DNA of 64,000 nucleotides from JAWKWH01 sp963669285. GTDB lineage: Bacteria; Pseudomonadota; Alphaproteobacteria; Rhizobiales; Rhizobiaceae. The stretch covers positions 1 to 64,000 of the forward strand of contig CAXXSI010000025.1 in the NCBI GenBank assembly GCA_963669285.2. Reading direction: 5' to 3'. Below are positions 45,252 to 55,560 of the stretch, one piece after another. Made by a program: the position numbers and the translations under genes. The notes under the pieces are model-generated. The model searched no databases. It was not told where the DNA came from and worked only from the letters and a program-made list of their open reading frames with translations. Position 1 is the first letter of the stretch. Each line of letters starts with the position of its first letter.

Positions 45252-48200
45252 ATGGCGTATTCTGTAAAACAAACCTCCCAATTACTGGTAAAAATACAAT
45301 CTAGCCGTGTTATAGAAAAAACAAGCCCGCGCTTCTCGGCCCGCACGATGATGGGTGCTTCGAGAACGATTCACCCCCGATTGGAGCTGCTGTATTCGGC
45401 AGATACGCCAGAACCGTTCAAAATGTCTCGCGGCAACAACTGGTACATCGCCGACCTCGATCCGGAAGGCGAGTTCGCCGCCGCCGGGACGGAGATCAAT
45501 GCCTGGGACGCCTGTCATCGGCTGATACGAAGCGGCATCGGCATCGATGGCGCGACGGTCCAGTTCGCGGAGCCGGATTTCGAGCAGCAATGGCTGCCCG
45601 ATTCAGCGGACGACGCGCTCGGCTTCGGCGGTGTTCGCTCAGGGCCGCCCAAGCAGCAGGACTGGCGTTACAACACACATCCCGACAACAACTGGTTTCG
45701 CGATGCCCAGCACTCGCAGCTGAATGCAGCGCGCGACGCGGTCAGCGCTTTGGGCATCGGCGATCAGGTCCGCATTGCGCATCTCGATACCGGATTCGAT
45801 CCGGATCACAGGACCGTTCCGGTCAATCTGGATCGCAATCTGCAGAAAAATTTCGTTGAGAAAAACCGGCCGGATGACGCGACCGATACGACATCCGGTC
45901 TGATCTCAAATCCCGGCCACGGCACAGCCACGCTGGCAATCCTGGCAGGGGCCGAATGGTCGGACAGCGGTGACGGGGCCGCACCGGTCGGAGGCGCACC
46001 GCAAGCGCATGTCGTTCCTATTCGCGTGGCAAACTCGGTCATCCTTTTCAAGAATAGCGCCATCGCCCGCGCCCTTGACTACGTGATTTCGCTTTCGACC
46101 AATCCCGCCACACGCATCGATGTCGTGACCATGAGCATGGGAGGCGTTGCATCAAAAAGCCTGGGCGGAGGCGATCAACCGTGCATATGATGCCGGCATT
46201 TTCATAGTCACGGCGGCGGGCAACAATTACGGCAACATGCCGACACGAAAAATAGTCTACCCGGCGGGGTTCGACCGGGTCGTCGCCGCTTGTGGAGTTC
46301 AGGCAATCAAGGGTTCCGGCTATACGCCATATGCCGACCTGGCCCTAACGCTGATGGCGGGAAACTACGGGCCACCCAACAAGGCAAAATACGCGCTCGC
46401 TGCATTCACGCCGAACGTGCCCTGGGCGCGGATCAATTCCGGCGCAATCGTCGATTTCGACGGAGGCGGAACCTCTTCGGCAACGCCGCAAGTGGCCGCG
46501 ACTGCAGCGTTATGGATCGCCAAAAACCGCAAGAAACTGGAAAAATACGATCATCTCTGGCAGCGGATTGAAGCCACACGCGCTGCCCTATTCAGCAGCG
46601 CGGATGCGCCCGGCGCCGAGCATTACGGCAATGGCGTTTTGAAAGCCAATGGCGCGCTGGCGGTGGCGCCGGCAAAGGCCAGCAGGCTAAAAAAACGCCG
46701 CCGCGACAAGGCTGGCTGGTCGATTGTCAAACTGTTTGGCGGATTTTCGGCCGCGGGAAGCGAGAAAACACGCAAGATCGAAGTCGAAATGCTCGATATC
46801 GAACTGGCGCAATTGGCCCAGCGAATACCGGAACTGGCCGAACTGGTTGGCGATGCAGACGAACCCGACGATGATGGCGCAATTCTATCTCAAATCGCCG
46901 AAATTTTGCAGAATGAGACCGATGTATCCGAGACGCTTCGCGGAGTTCTCAAGCGCGCAACACCGCAAAAGCCCGAACACGTGCCTGAAGACAGCGAAGT
47001 CGATCGAGGCTTGCTGGCAGATCAACGGTTGGAAAATGCACTCGATCCGCCGGTTGCCCAGCCGACCCACCGCAATCTCAGAATCTATTCGAGCGACCCG
47101 GCCGCCACGACCATTGCCGGAAATCGCGAACTGGCGCAGACCGTCGTGTCGCTGCCATGGTCTCCGATTGCCCGAGGCCCCATCGACGAGTATTTGGAGA
47201 TCATCGATATCGATCCGGCGAGCGGTGCCTGTTACGCACCGGCGGACCTGAATCATCCCGCCATATTGGCGCAAGATGGTCTGGAACCGTCCGAATCCGA
47301 CCCGCGTTTCCACCAGCAGATGGTTTATGCGGTAGCCAGAAAAACCATTGGACATTTCGAAGAGGCACTTGGGCGCGTCGCCCTGTGGTCGGCCAAACTT
47401 GTGCGCCGGGATGGAAAATACGACGACCGCTTTGTTCGGCGGCTGCGCATCTATCCCCACGCATTGCGGGAAGCCAATGCCTATTACAGCCCGTCGAAGA
47501 AAGCGTTGTTGTTCGGCTATTTCACCGAGCCTGAAGGCATGGAGCGGGGATTGGCGCCGAACTCGACCGTGTTCACCTGCCTTTCATACGATATCATCGC
47601 GCACGAGACCTCGCATGCCTTGCTCGATGGTCTGCACCCGCGCTTTGCCGAAGCCGGCAGCGACATGCGTGCATTTCACGAAGCGTTCTCAGACATGGTG
47701 GCACTGTTCCAGCATTTCACCCACCACGATGCCCTGCGCGACAGCATCCGGCGCAGCGAAACGAAAACCAATTTCGACCACATGTTGACGTCGCTTGCCG
47801 TGCAGTTCGGGCGTTCGCTCGAGGGACGGTCTGCCTTGCGCTCGGCGCTTGGGCGCAGATGGGACGAACGTCTTGGCAAGGACGTACCCATGACCGTTTT
47901 GAACACCCAGTCCGAACCGCACGAAAGGGGCGCAGTCCTGGTCGCTGCGGTTTTCGATGCCTTTCTCGACATCTACCAGCGCCGCAGCGCTGATCTGATG
48001 CGCATCGCCACCGGCGGCACCGGTGTCATGCCGGATGGCGAAATGCCGCCGGATCTGGTCAACCGCCTGGCGCGCGAAGCATCGAAGACCGCGGGTCATA
48101 TTCTGCGGATGGTCATCCGGGCGCTTGATTACTGTCCTCCTGTGGACATTACATTTGGCGATTATCTGCGCGCGATGATCACCGGCGATCTCGATCTTGC

Positions 48201-48898
48201 GCCAGTCGACAGTTACGACTACCGCACATCGGTCGTTTCGGCATTCCGCAATCGCGGTATCCATCCCGACAATGTCACCTCGATTTCGCCCGACAGCCTG
48301 AGGTGGGAATCGCCGGAGATCCGCGATTTCGATCTCTTGCCCTTTATTGAGGACAACTTTCTAAACGAAAAGAACTTTAAGTGGACGCTGGAATCGGATC
48401 GGTTGGAGGCTTATCGCGGATCGAAATCTGCAGCCGGCAAACTAAACCTGTGGCTCAAAAAGGTTTTCGGTGAACGTCCAAATGGACACGAGGAATGTCT
48501 GCATCTCGGATTTTCACTTGAACGAAAGCCGGAAACCCGCCCGCTTGGCCAGGAAGGCAAGCTCAGCCCGTTCGAAGTCCATTCGGTCCGACCGGCGCGC
48601 AGGATCGACACCAGCGACCAGGAACAACTCGATATCATTATCGAGATCACGCAAAAAATGGATTGCCAAGAGCGGTGAATTCTATCGCGGCGGGGCAACC
48701 TGGATTGTCGACGGGAAATCGGGAAAAATCCGCTACTGCGTTCGAAAACGGGTTGCCCATGAAGGCAGGATAAAGCGTGAGTATGCGATGAGAGAACACG
48801 CCGATCATGGTCTGCGTTCGGCATACCAACGCGATGCCGACGGTCACGGTGAACCGTTTGCGGTTGCGCATCGCGATACCGGGAGACAAGAGCCATGA
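45252..48898 (+). CDS. Subtilisin-like plus thermolysin-like double protease, two frame breaks
   Basis: About 1214 residues after repair, with no signal peptide, so intracellular. Residues about 170-420: S8 subtilase with Asp in AHLDTGFDPDH (near 179), His in NPGHGTATLAIL (near 222) and Ser in GGGTSSATPQVAA (near 407). About 430-690: linker. About 700-960: thermolysin-like metalloprotease with HETSH (near 784) and the third-ligand helix HEAFSDM (near 809). The C-terminal 80 residues (RGGATWIVD, RYCVRKRV) are separate. An extra A at 46154-46158 splits the subtilase domain, and another at 48653-48658 cuts off the tail; dropping one base at each restores a single frame whose stop overlaps the MBL start. 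AT-rich promoter region upstream (45073-45251). Confidence 0.85.
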
Positions 48899-50406
48899 GC
48901 GCCGTGTTCAGAGCAAAGGTCAGGATGTACCGGCAGGGAATTGGCGACTGCTTCCTGGTTCGGCTACCTCGCCCCGGCAAAACACCCATGGCCATCGTGA
49001 TCGATTGCGGGGTTGTGCTCGGTACACCGGACGCAAGAGATATGATGGCCGCCGTTGCCGACGATCTGCAAAAGACAACAGGTGGCGATCCTGCAACCGG
49101 CAAACCGGGCCGGATCGACCTTCTGGTCATCACGCACGAGCATTGGGACCATGTTTCCGGGTTTTCCCAGGTCAAGGACTGGACGGATCGATTTGAGGTT
49201 CAGCAAGTATGGGCAGCCTGGACTGAAGATCCGGACAATGCGCAGGCGCAAAAACTGGACAAGGCCAAAAAGCATGCAATGGCCGCGCTCCGGGGTGCCG
49301 CGATGCGGGCGGGCGCCGCTGGTGATGGTGCCGATGGCGAGTTGATGAGTTCGCTGTTCGGATTCTTCGGCATAACGATGGAAGATGCGGTGCGCGGGTT
49401 TGATCCGTTTAGTGAGGAAGAGGCCCAACTCGGTTTTTCGGCACGCGCCACGACACGATCGTCGCGCAACATCGCATTAGCATGCGGCAAGGCCGATCCG
49501 GTCTATCTTAAGCCGGGCGGCGATCCGATCGCGCTTGACGAAGACGGCGACGTCAACGTGTACGTCCTCGGCCCGCCGACAAATGAAAAGCTCCTGAAAA
49601 AGGCCAATCCGTCGAAAGCCGATCCCGAAACCTATTCATCCGAACACGAGTTCACGAAGGCGCTCGCCAGTGTTCTGGGTGCGGCGCCAATGCCGCTCGG
49701 CGCGGATGATCGCGCCGGCAACCCGTTCGCCGGAGCGTTTGAGATCCCGGTTGCACGCGCCAAGTCGGAAGGGTTCTTCCGTGAGCGCTATTTCGAAGCG
49801 ACCGATGATGTCCCAAGCACACGGAGTAGTCCCAAAAAGCCCGATATTCACGACAAGGCGAGCTGGCGCCGAATCGATAATGACTGGTTTGGATCTTTCA
49901 CCGAACTGGCAATGAAACTGGACAGCGCAACAAACAATACAAGCCTCGCCCTGGCGATCGAAATCGGCGGAAGCGGCGGAGATATCTTGCTGTTTCCTGC
50001 AGACGCTCAGGTCGGCAACTGGCTGTCCTGGCACGATGTCGAGTGGGAAGGAGAAGGCGCGGACACAACCGCCAAAAACCTTCTGGAGCGAACCGTATTC
50101 TACAAGGTTGGTCATCACGGCAGCCACAATGCGACGCTCAAAGAACAAGGCCTCGAGTTGATGAAGCATGGCGGACTGACGGCCATGATACCGGTCAATC
50201 ACAAGATTGCGGTAAAAAAGGGTTGGGATGAAATGCCGCTCAACTCGCTGGTCGCACGATTGCGCGAAAAGACGAAAGGCCGGGTGTTGCAGGCTGACCA
50301 GCCGCCACCAAAACGCCCAGCCGGGACGTCGAAAAAGGATTGGAAAGCATTCAAGGACCGTCTGACGGTCGGCGACAACAATCTGTGGTATGAGCTGACG
50401 TTTTGA
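48895..50406 (+). CDS. ComEC-like metallo-beta-lactamase hydrolase
   Basis: 503-residue soluble MBL-fold protein. The N-terminal YRQGIGDCFLVRL and DCG start, metal motif THEHWDHVSGF (80-90) and late VGHHGSHNAT match the hydrolase domain of the competence protein ComEC, here without membrane helices. Between them is a large insertion (about 100-370) with Asp/Glu-rich loops. ATG overlaps the repaired stop of the double protease gene (ATGA), so the two are an operon. Nuclease or phosphodiesterase activity is likely from the family; the target is unknown. Confidence 0.85.
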   Translation: MSAVFRAKVRMYRQGIGDCFLVRLPRPGKTPMAIVIDCGVVLGTPDARDMMAAVADDLQKTTGGDPATGKPGRIDLLVITHEHWDHVSGFSQVKDWTDRFEVQQVWAAWTEDPDNAQAQKLDKAKKHAMAALRGAAMRAGAAGDGADGELMSSLFGFFGITMEDAVRGFDPFSEEEAQLGFSARATTRSSRNIALACGKADPVYLKPGGDPIALDEDGDVNVYVLGPPTNEKLLKKANPSKADPETYSSEHEFTKALASVLGAAPMPLGADDRAGNPFAGAFEIPVARAKSEGFFRERYFEATDDVPSTRSSPKKPDIHDKASWRRIDNDWFGSFTELAMKLDSATNNTSLALAIEIGGSGGDILLFPADAQVGNWLSWHDVEWEGEGADTTAKNLLERTVFYKVGHHGSHNATLKEQGLELMKHGGLTAMIPVNHKIAVKKGWDEMPLNSLVARLREKTKGRVLQADQPPPKRPAGTSKKDWKAFKDRLTVGDNNLWYELTF

Positions 50407-50464
50407 GATCACATTGCATGATGACGCATTGACCGCGAGGCATGATCGCGCCCAGCGGGTCCGG

Positions 50465-51643
50465 TCAGCAATTGCGGCTCGAAAGATAATCCCCGACCCG
50501 GTCCAGTGCTTTTGCGATATTGGCCTCCGAGTTGGCATAAGAAATGCGAATGTACCCTTCGCCGAGTATGCCGAAGTCCGGACCGCCGATCAGTGCCACT
50601 CCGGCATTCTCAAGCAGGTCGGAAGCCAGTTCCTTTGCCGGCAATCCGGATTTGGAGATATTGGCGAAGGCGTAAAATGCTCCCTTTGGAGTGCTGCATG
50701 ATACACCCGGCAGCTGATTTGCCCGCTCAACGACAAGCTTCCGCCGGCGGTCGAATGCGGCCAGCATGGTTTTCACTTCATCCTGTGGTCCGTCAATCGC
50801 GGCGATCCCGGCATACTGGCTCGGTGCATTCACGCATGACCAGCAGTTGACCGCGAGCTTTCGCATCAAATCGCAAAGTTTGTCCGGCCAGATTGACCAT
50901 CCCATGCGCCAGCCGGTCATCGACCAGGTTTTCGACCAACCGTTGAGGATGATCAGGCGGTCGCGTATCTCGGGGTAGGTGAGAAGCGAGGTATGGGTTT
51001 CGCCGTCATAGGTCATCACGTCGTAAATCTCGTCCGACATGATAGCCGCATGAGGATGGTCTGCCAGTCCGGCGACAAGCTTGTCGATTTCCGGTTTCGG
51101 CGTCACACCGCCAGTCGGATTGGCTGGCGAGTTCAAAATGATGAGCCGTGTTTTTGGCGACAACAAAGACAGCGCTTCTTCGGCCGAAAAGGCAAATCCA
51201 TTTTCTTCGCGGACGGGAATGGGAACCGGTGTTGCACCGGTGTATTCGATCAGGGAACGGTAGATCGGAAATCCCGGATCAGGATACATGATCTCCGCCC
51301 CGGGTTCACCGAACATCACGATACCACCGAACATACCGGGCTTGCCGCCGGGCGTGATCATCACCCTGTCTGGAGAGACCTCAACACCCGTCATGGTCAG
51401 TGTGCGCCGCACCACGGCTTCCCTCAGTGGCAGGATTCCGTTGGCCGGCGTGTAACCGAAATGCCCGTCGTGCAACGCCTTGATGGCGGCTTCGACAATA
51501 TGCTGCGGCGTTGGGAAATCAGGCTGGCCGATTCCGAGATTGATGATGTTGCGGCCGGCCTGCTGAAGCGCTGTGGCGCGGGCGAGAACCGCAAATGCGT
51601 TTTCTTCGCCGAGACGGTCAAATGCGGCTACTGTCTGGATCAT
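50465..51643 (-). CDS. Class I/II PLP-dependent aminotransferase
   Basis: 392-residue fold-type I aminotransferase of the aspartate aminotransferase (AspC) group. Seen: LGIGQPDFPTP, YTPANGILPLREAV, NSPANPTGG, DEIYDVMTY and the PLP Lys in NGWSKTWSMTGWRMGW. ATG at 51643; the upstream frame is weak. In rhizobia this type is usually named pyridoxal-dependent aspartate-type transaminase; the amino donor is open. Convergent with the MBL gene. Confidence 0.93.
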   Translation of the reverse strand: MIQTVAAFDRLGEENAFAVLARATALQQAGRNIINLGIGQPDFPTPQHIVEAAIKALHDGHFGYTPANGILPLREAVVRRTLTMTGVEVSPDRVMITPGGKPGMFGGIVMFGEPGAEIMYPDPGFPIYRSLIEYTGATPVPIPVREENGFAFSAEEALSLLSPKTRLIILNSPANPTGGVTPKPEIDKLVAGLADHPHAAIMSDEIYDVMTYDGETHTSLLTYPEIRDRLIILNGWSKTWSMTGWRMGWSIWPDKLCDLMRKLAVNCWSCVNAPSQYAGIAAIDGPQDEVKTMLAAFDRRRKLVVERANQLPGVSCSTPKGAFYAFANISKSGLPAKELASDLLENAGVALIGGPDFGILGEGYIRISYANSEANIAKALDRVGDYLSSRNC

Positions 51644-51728
51644 CGGGCAATAAGGTCTGGTTCTATTCGGCAAGCGCGTTAAAGTCGCATGGAATGCAAT
51701 CAATTGCCATAGATGAAGCAGCCGGCGC

Positions 51729-52412
51729 ATGACCGAAGATCTGAAAAACTGGACCGCACGCCCACGACCCGAACGGGTCGTTCTTGACGGACGGTATGTG
51801 AGATTGGAACCGTTCAGTGCCGGCACACATGGAGACAGTCTCTATGAGGCTGCGAGCTGTGCAGACGCCGACCGCCGCTTTCGCTGGTTGCCGGAATATC
51901 CGCCCAAATCCCGCGAAGCATTTCAACCGTGGCTGGAAAAAGCGGAAGCCAGCGAAGATCCTATGTACTTCGCCGTTATCGACAGGCAATCGGGCAAGGT
52001 CGGCGGGCGACAGACCCTGATGCGAATGGATCCGGCAAACGGCGTCATTGAAACCGGGCACATCTATTGGGGACCATTGATTTCACGCCGGCCCGCATCA
52101 ACCGAAGCATTCTATCTTTTTGCCAGATACGTCTTCGACACGCTTGGCTATCGCCGGTTTGAGTGGAAGTGCAACAATAACAATGAAGCGTCCAAGCGGG
52201 CCGCATTGCGATATGGCATGCAGCCTGAAGGTGTCTTTCGGCAGATGAGTGTGACAAAGGGAGAAAACCGCGATACCGCATGGTTCTCCATGATCGACAA
52301 GGAATGGCCCAGGGCAAAGGCTGCATTTGAAGCCTGGCTTGCGCCGGAGAATTTCGACCGGAACGGTGAGCAGGTCAGGCGGTTGGAAGAGATTAGAGCG
52401 TGTCCGGCTTAA
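51729..52412 (+). CDS. GNAT acetyltransferase (RimJ/RimL-like)
   Basis: 227-residue N-acetyltransferase of the RimJ/RimL/COG1670 group: VRLEPFSAGTHGDSLY at the start, GHIYWGPLISRRPASTEAFY and YRRFEWKCNNNNEASKRAA (acetyl-CoA loop region) followed by YGMQPEGVFRQM. The last five residues (RACPA) and the stop TAA lie inside the repeat element that starts at 52394, so the native C terminus was probably altered when the element arrived. Confidence 0.92.
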   Translation: MTEDLKNWTARPRPERVVLDGRYVRLEPFSAGTHGDSLYEAASCADADRRFRWLPEYPPKSREAFQPWLEKAEASEDPMYFAVIDRQSGKVGGRQTLMRMDPANGVIETGHIYWGPLISRRPASTEAFYLFARYVFDTLGYRRFEWKCNNNNEASKRAALRYGMQPEGVFRQMSVTKGENRDTAWFSMIDKEWPRAKAAFEAWLAPENFDRNGEQVRRLEEIRACPA

Positions 52413-52704
52413 CTGGGAGCGGTTTGATGGCAAGCATTTTTCACATCAGCAAGGAGAATACCGCAGCGCGATGTTGCCATCGTGCGAGGATTTCGACGGT
52501 GCTGATGGGGAAAAGACTGCCAAGCCGGATGCACTTGAAGCGTTTGAACTGTATGGATGAACCGCAATCGTTTGAGCTTGGCTTTTTGCGCCCTGGTCTT
52601 CGTCGCGCGGGTCTAACGGTGTTCACACCGCGTCGCCCCACGCTCCTTGCCGGAACACAAAATCCCTGCGTTCAAACGATTCCATTTAAACCGGATACGC
52701 TCTA
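52394..52704. repeat. Terminal-inverted-repeat element, copy 2 (311 bp)
   Basis: Inverted ends 52394-52427 and 52672-52704: both read TAGAGCGTRTCCGG from outside inward, then GGRATCG or GGAGCGG and TTTGA. Internal sequence matches copy 1 (22488-22866) in reverse orientation, including a hairpin GCGGTG-TGAA-CACCGT (minus strand, 52631-52616), the block AAACGATTGCGGTT and AATCCTCGCACGAT. Outer TIR sequence differs between copies (GTTCATCTTTAGC against GTATCCGGTTTAA), whereas the inner part is conserved. It supplies the GNAT stop codon and ends 9 bases before the next gene. Non-coding. Confidence 0.85.
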
Positions 52705-52713
52705 GGCACGGCA

Positions 52714-52908
52714 ATGAACAAGGATAACCGCAACGCCGCCATTGCCGCACTAATCATTATTCTGGTCTTCGGTCTTGGCGCCTATTTTCTGCCGACGATT
52801 ATGCTCGCCGTCGGGGAAATCTCGACCGTGGCTGCTGCAATCATTGGATCCGCCTTTGTCGCCGCCTTCTTCGTGGTGTTCTGGCTGCGCGGCAGGGCAA
52901 AGCGGTGA
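52714..52908 (+). CDS. Small two-helix membrane protein
   Basis: 64 residues: two hydrophobic helices (AAIAALIIILVFGLGAYFLP and IIGSAFVAAFFVVFWL) with charged ends (MNKDNR, RGRAKR). No family recognised. Start ATG at 52714 without a clear ribosome site, just behind the repeat element. Convergent with the NicO gene 9 bases away. Confidence 0.6.
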   Translation: MNKDNRNAAIAALIIILVFGLGAYFLPTIMLAVGEISTVAAAIIGSAFVAAFFVVFWLRGRAKR

Positions 52909-52917
52909 CGGGCGGCC

Positions 52918-53937
52918 TCAACCACTCAGACTGGCAGACAGCAGGACCAAGCCGATCAGAAAAACCAGCAGGGCCCCGGTGATTTCTATTCCCGAGTGAA
53001 CGCTCCGGCCGAGCTTCCCCTGGCCTGACAACCGCATCGCAACCGATTTGGCAGTAACGGCGAGTGAAGCAAGAACCGACACGGTGATCGCCGTTCCGAT
53101 CGACATCGCAAACACTGAAGCAATGCCTCCGAGCCAGAGCTGATTGAGAAACGCGAATGTCAGGACGATCAACGCGCCGGAGCAAGGCCTGATACCGACG
53201 GCGGCAATGGCCGCCCATGCAGTTCTCCAATCGAATTCGCTGCCACCCAGATCGGTCGGATCGGGAGCATGCGCGTGTCCGCATGTTGCACAGACATCGC
53301 CGTCGCCATCATGGCCGTGATCGTGCGGGTGATGACCGGCGCCGCCTGCAGCGTGTCCGGCCGGTATTGCAGTGGCAATGGCAGGTGCCACCAGTGCCGG
53401 CTTCAGCTTGCGCCATAGAAGCAAGGCGCCAAATCCGGCAATGAGCCCGTAGCTTGCCACCTCCAGCGTTTTGGCGGCGTCGCCCATCGACACCGAAGTG
53501 CCCCTGAACACAAGAAACACCAGTCCCATGACCGTGATTGCGGTAAGGCCCTGAAGAAGCGACGACAGAAACGACAACACGATACCGCGTTTCAACGCCA
53601 CTTCATTGGCCAGCATATAGGATGAAATTACAGCCTTGCCGTGTCCCGGGCCGGCGGCATGAAAGATGCCATAGGCGAAGGAAAGCCCGACGAGTAACCA
53701 CAGTTTTGCCGGATCCTCTCGCATTGCCTTCAACGCACCGGTCAGCGAGCGATAAAATTCCTGCTGCAATCCGTTGACCCATGCCAACATTCCGGCAAAC
53801 AAGCCGGTCGACGGGACAGTCGCCTCACCGGCGCCGATGCCAAGCGAGCTTTGTGCATACGCCGTCGCGGGCCAAATGGCCAACGAGACGATGCTGATCA
53901 GCACACTCAAGCGCGCGGCCCGCTTGCTGATCAGCAT
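52918..53937 (-). CDS. NicO/RcnA-family nickel-cobalt transporter
   Basis: 339-residue membrane protein with a signal-like N terminus and about six helices. The NicO mark HAAGPGHGKAVISSY is in helix 2, GIRPCSGALIVL later, and between them a His/Asp-rich cytoplasmic loop (HHPHDHGHDGDGDVCATCGHAHA) binding divalent metal. It pairs with the DUF1007 gene, overlapping it by 7 bases, the usual set-up for Ni/Co handling. Confidence 0.93.
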   Translation of the reverse strand: MLISKRAARLSVLISIVSLAIWPATAYAQSSLGIGAGEATVPSTGLFAGMLAWVNGLQQEFYRSLTGALKAMREDPAKLWLLVGLSFAYGIFHAAGPGHGKAVISSYMLANEVALKRGIVLSFLSSLLQGLTAITVMGLVFLVFRGTSVSMGDAAKTLEVASYGLIAGFGALLLWRKLKPALVAPAIATAIPAGHAAGGAGHHPHDHGHDGDGDVCATCGHAHAPDPTDLGGSEFDWRTAWAAIAAVGIRPCSGALIVLTFAFLNQLWLGGIASVFAMSIGTAITVSVLASLAVTAKSVAMRLSGQGKLGRSVHSGIEITGALLVFLIGLVLLSASLSG

Positions 53938-54581
53938 GTTAGCTCCAAGCGAGTGGCAAAAATCTTGGAAAGGTCGTTCTGGTCCGTCGTGTCGTAAAAG
54001 GCCTGGGTAAGCGACTGTTGATTTTGCGCAATTGCTTCATCGGGATCCGGCCTTACCACCAGGCTTTTGCACGATTCCGGCAGGTTATCGACGGCCATCA
54101 TTGAGTCTTCGACAAAATCGATCGCGGTATAAAATGTCGGATCATAGACACCGATTGCGGTTTTACCGCTCAGTGTCATTGCCGTCTCGGGTTTGCTCTC
54201 GAACAGGATAATCAACTGATCGTCCTGGATGTCGGCAATCAGCGCTTCGGGTGCGCTCATCGGCACGTCGGAACCGTTTCGGGTGACAAGCTGGAAATAG
54301 TTGAACTCTGCAAGCGATTCATGAACCGTTGTTGCGACCGCCTGCAGTTCGGATTCATCCAGCTTCAAATCGCTGTTGGTATCGAACTCAATCAGCACCG
54401 TCGAAGTAAACACTTCATCGAAACGCCACAGATGACGCAATGCCGCTATGCGGTCTTCCTGCACGACAACGTCGAGCCTCGCTTCGGCAAACACGTGGGG
54501 ATGTGCAGAAAGCGGAGCGGCCGAAAACAGCAGCATTGTTCCTACTATCGCTGTCGATACCGGATTATGACGTAATCGCAT
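53931..54581 (-). CDS. DUF1007 family protein, partner of the Ni/Co transporter
   Basis: 216-residue exported protein: signal peptide (about 1-26, LLFSAAPLSAHPHVF), then an N-terminal HPHVF typical of DUF1007, and a globular beta-rich domain (LWRFDEVFTSTVLIEFDTN). DUF1007 proteins are encoded next to NicO transporters and are thought to deliver or bind metal in the periplasm. ATG at 54581 and a 7-base overlap with the transporter gene. Confidence 0.9.
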   Translation of the reverse strand: MRLRHNPVSTAIVGTMLLFSAAPLSAHPHVFAEARLDVVVQEDRIAALRHLWRFDEVFTSTVLIEFDTNSDLKLDESELQAVATTVHESLAEFNYFQLVTRNGSDVPMSAPEALIADIQDDQLIILFESKPETAMTLSGKTAIGVYDPTFYTAIDFVEDSMMAVDNLPESCKSLVVRPDPDEAIAQNQQSLTQAFYDTTDQNDLSKIFATRLELTC

Positions 54582-54649
54582 GACTTCCCCTCAAAGCCCT
54601 TGTTCGGGCTACATTTCAAGAAAAATAGGGGCCAAATTTGGGCTTTGAG

Positions 54650-55558
54650 TTAATCTGCCTTCAGTTTGTTGTGATCCTTGAACCACGCAGCCAGATGATC
54701 GACAAGCGCCCTCACCTTGGCAGGTAGATAACGCCGATGCGGATAAACCGCATAAATCCCCGCTTCGGTGCCGATAAACTCGTCGAGCAGCGGCACCAGT
54801 TTTCCTGTGCGGAGTTCATCTTCAATGACAAAATCGGGGATCAGTGAGAAACCTAGGTTTGACAGGACAGCAGCCTTGACCGCGTGCGGACTGTTCACTT
54901 CAATCGGTCCCGACACCTTTACCGTCAGTTCGCCATCGTCCTTGCCAACGAAGGACCAGTTGTTGCGCCAGCGCGCGTTGGTGTCGATGATGCACGGCAG
55001 ATCGGCAAGTTTCGTGGGATGATCAGGCTGACCGAACCTGGAGATAGCTTCCGGTGTGGCGCAGAGGCGCACACCAAAATCGCTGAGTTTGCGGGCGATC
55101 AGTGTGGAGTTTTCCAGTTTCGTGATGCGGATCGCCAGGTCAAAACCCTCTTCAACCAGATCCACCATCCTGTCATCGAGGCTGACATCGAGCACTGTAT
55201 CCGGATATTGGGTTGCAAAATCGATCAGCGATTGCCCGATAGGCGCATCGGCAAAACTGCGCGCCGCGGACAGTTTGATGCGGCCGCGTACATCGCCGCC
55301 GGAATCGCGAACGGAATCGGACAGGCTGTCGATATCGCGAACGATTTCCAGTGCTCGACGGTAGTAAGTGTGCCCGGTTTCCGTCAGCGAGAATTGGCGC
55401 GTCGTGCGATTGAGCAGAAGTGCGCCCAGATCGTCTTCCAGTTCTCGAACATATTTCGAAAGCAGTGCCTTTGAGCGGCCGACGTTCCGTGCGGCCGCCG
55501 AAAAGCCCTCGGCATCGACGACTTCTATGAAGGCCCGCATCCGGGTCAGCGTATCCAT
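54650..55558 (-). CDS. LysR-family transcriptional regulator
   Basis: 302 residues: N-terminal winged HTH (TRMRAFIEVVDAEGFSAAARNVGRSKALLSKY) and a LysR substrate-binding domain. It resembles the AaeR/DsdC-like group that starts MDTLTRM. ATG at 55558, two bases after the amidase stop, so both come from one transcript. The amidase or a nearby gene is its likely target. Confidence 0.93.
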   Translation of the reverse strand: MDTLTRMRAFIEVVDAEGFSAAARNVGRSKALLSKYVRELEDDLGALLLNRTTRQFSLTETGHTYYRRALEIVRDIDSLSDSVRDSGGDVRGRIKLSAARSFADAPIGQSLIDFATQYPDTVLDVSLDDRMVDLVEEGFDLAIRITKLENSTLIARKLSDFGVRLCATPEAISRFGQPDHPTKLADLPCIIDTNARWRNNWSFVGKDDGELTVKVSGPIEVNSPHAVKAAVLSNLGFSLIPDFVIEDELRTGKLVPLLDEFIGTEAGIYAVYPHRRYLPAKVRALVDHLAAWFKDHNKLKAD

Positions 55559-55560
55559 GA

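Noticed and set aside
45122..45346. Minus-strand frame upstream of the double protease
   Set aside because: Runs through the AT-rich promoter and into the protease gene on the other strand.
52327..52560. Plus-strand frame of 77 codons over the end of the GNAT gene and repeat copy 2
   Set aside because: Mostly repeat DNA in a different frame from the GNAT gene, no start support.
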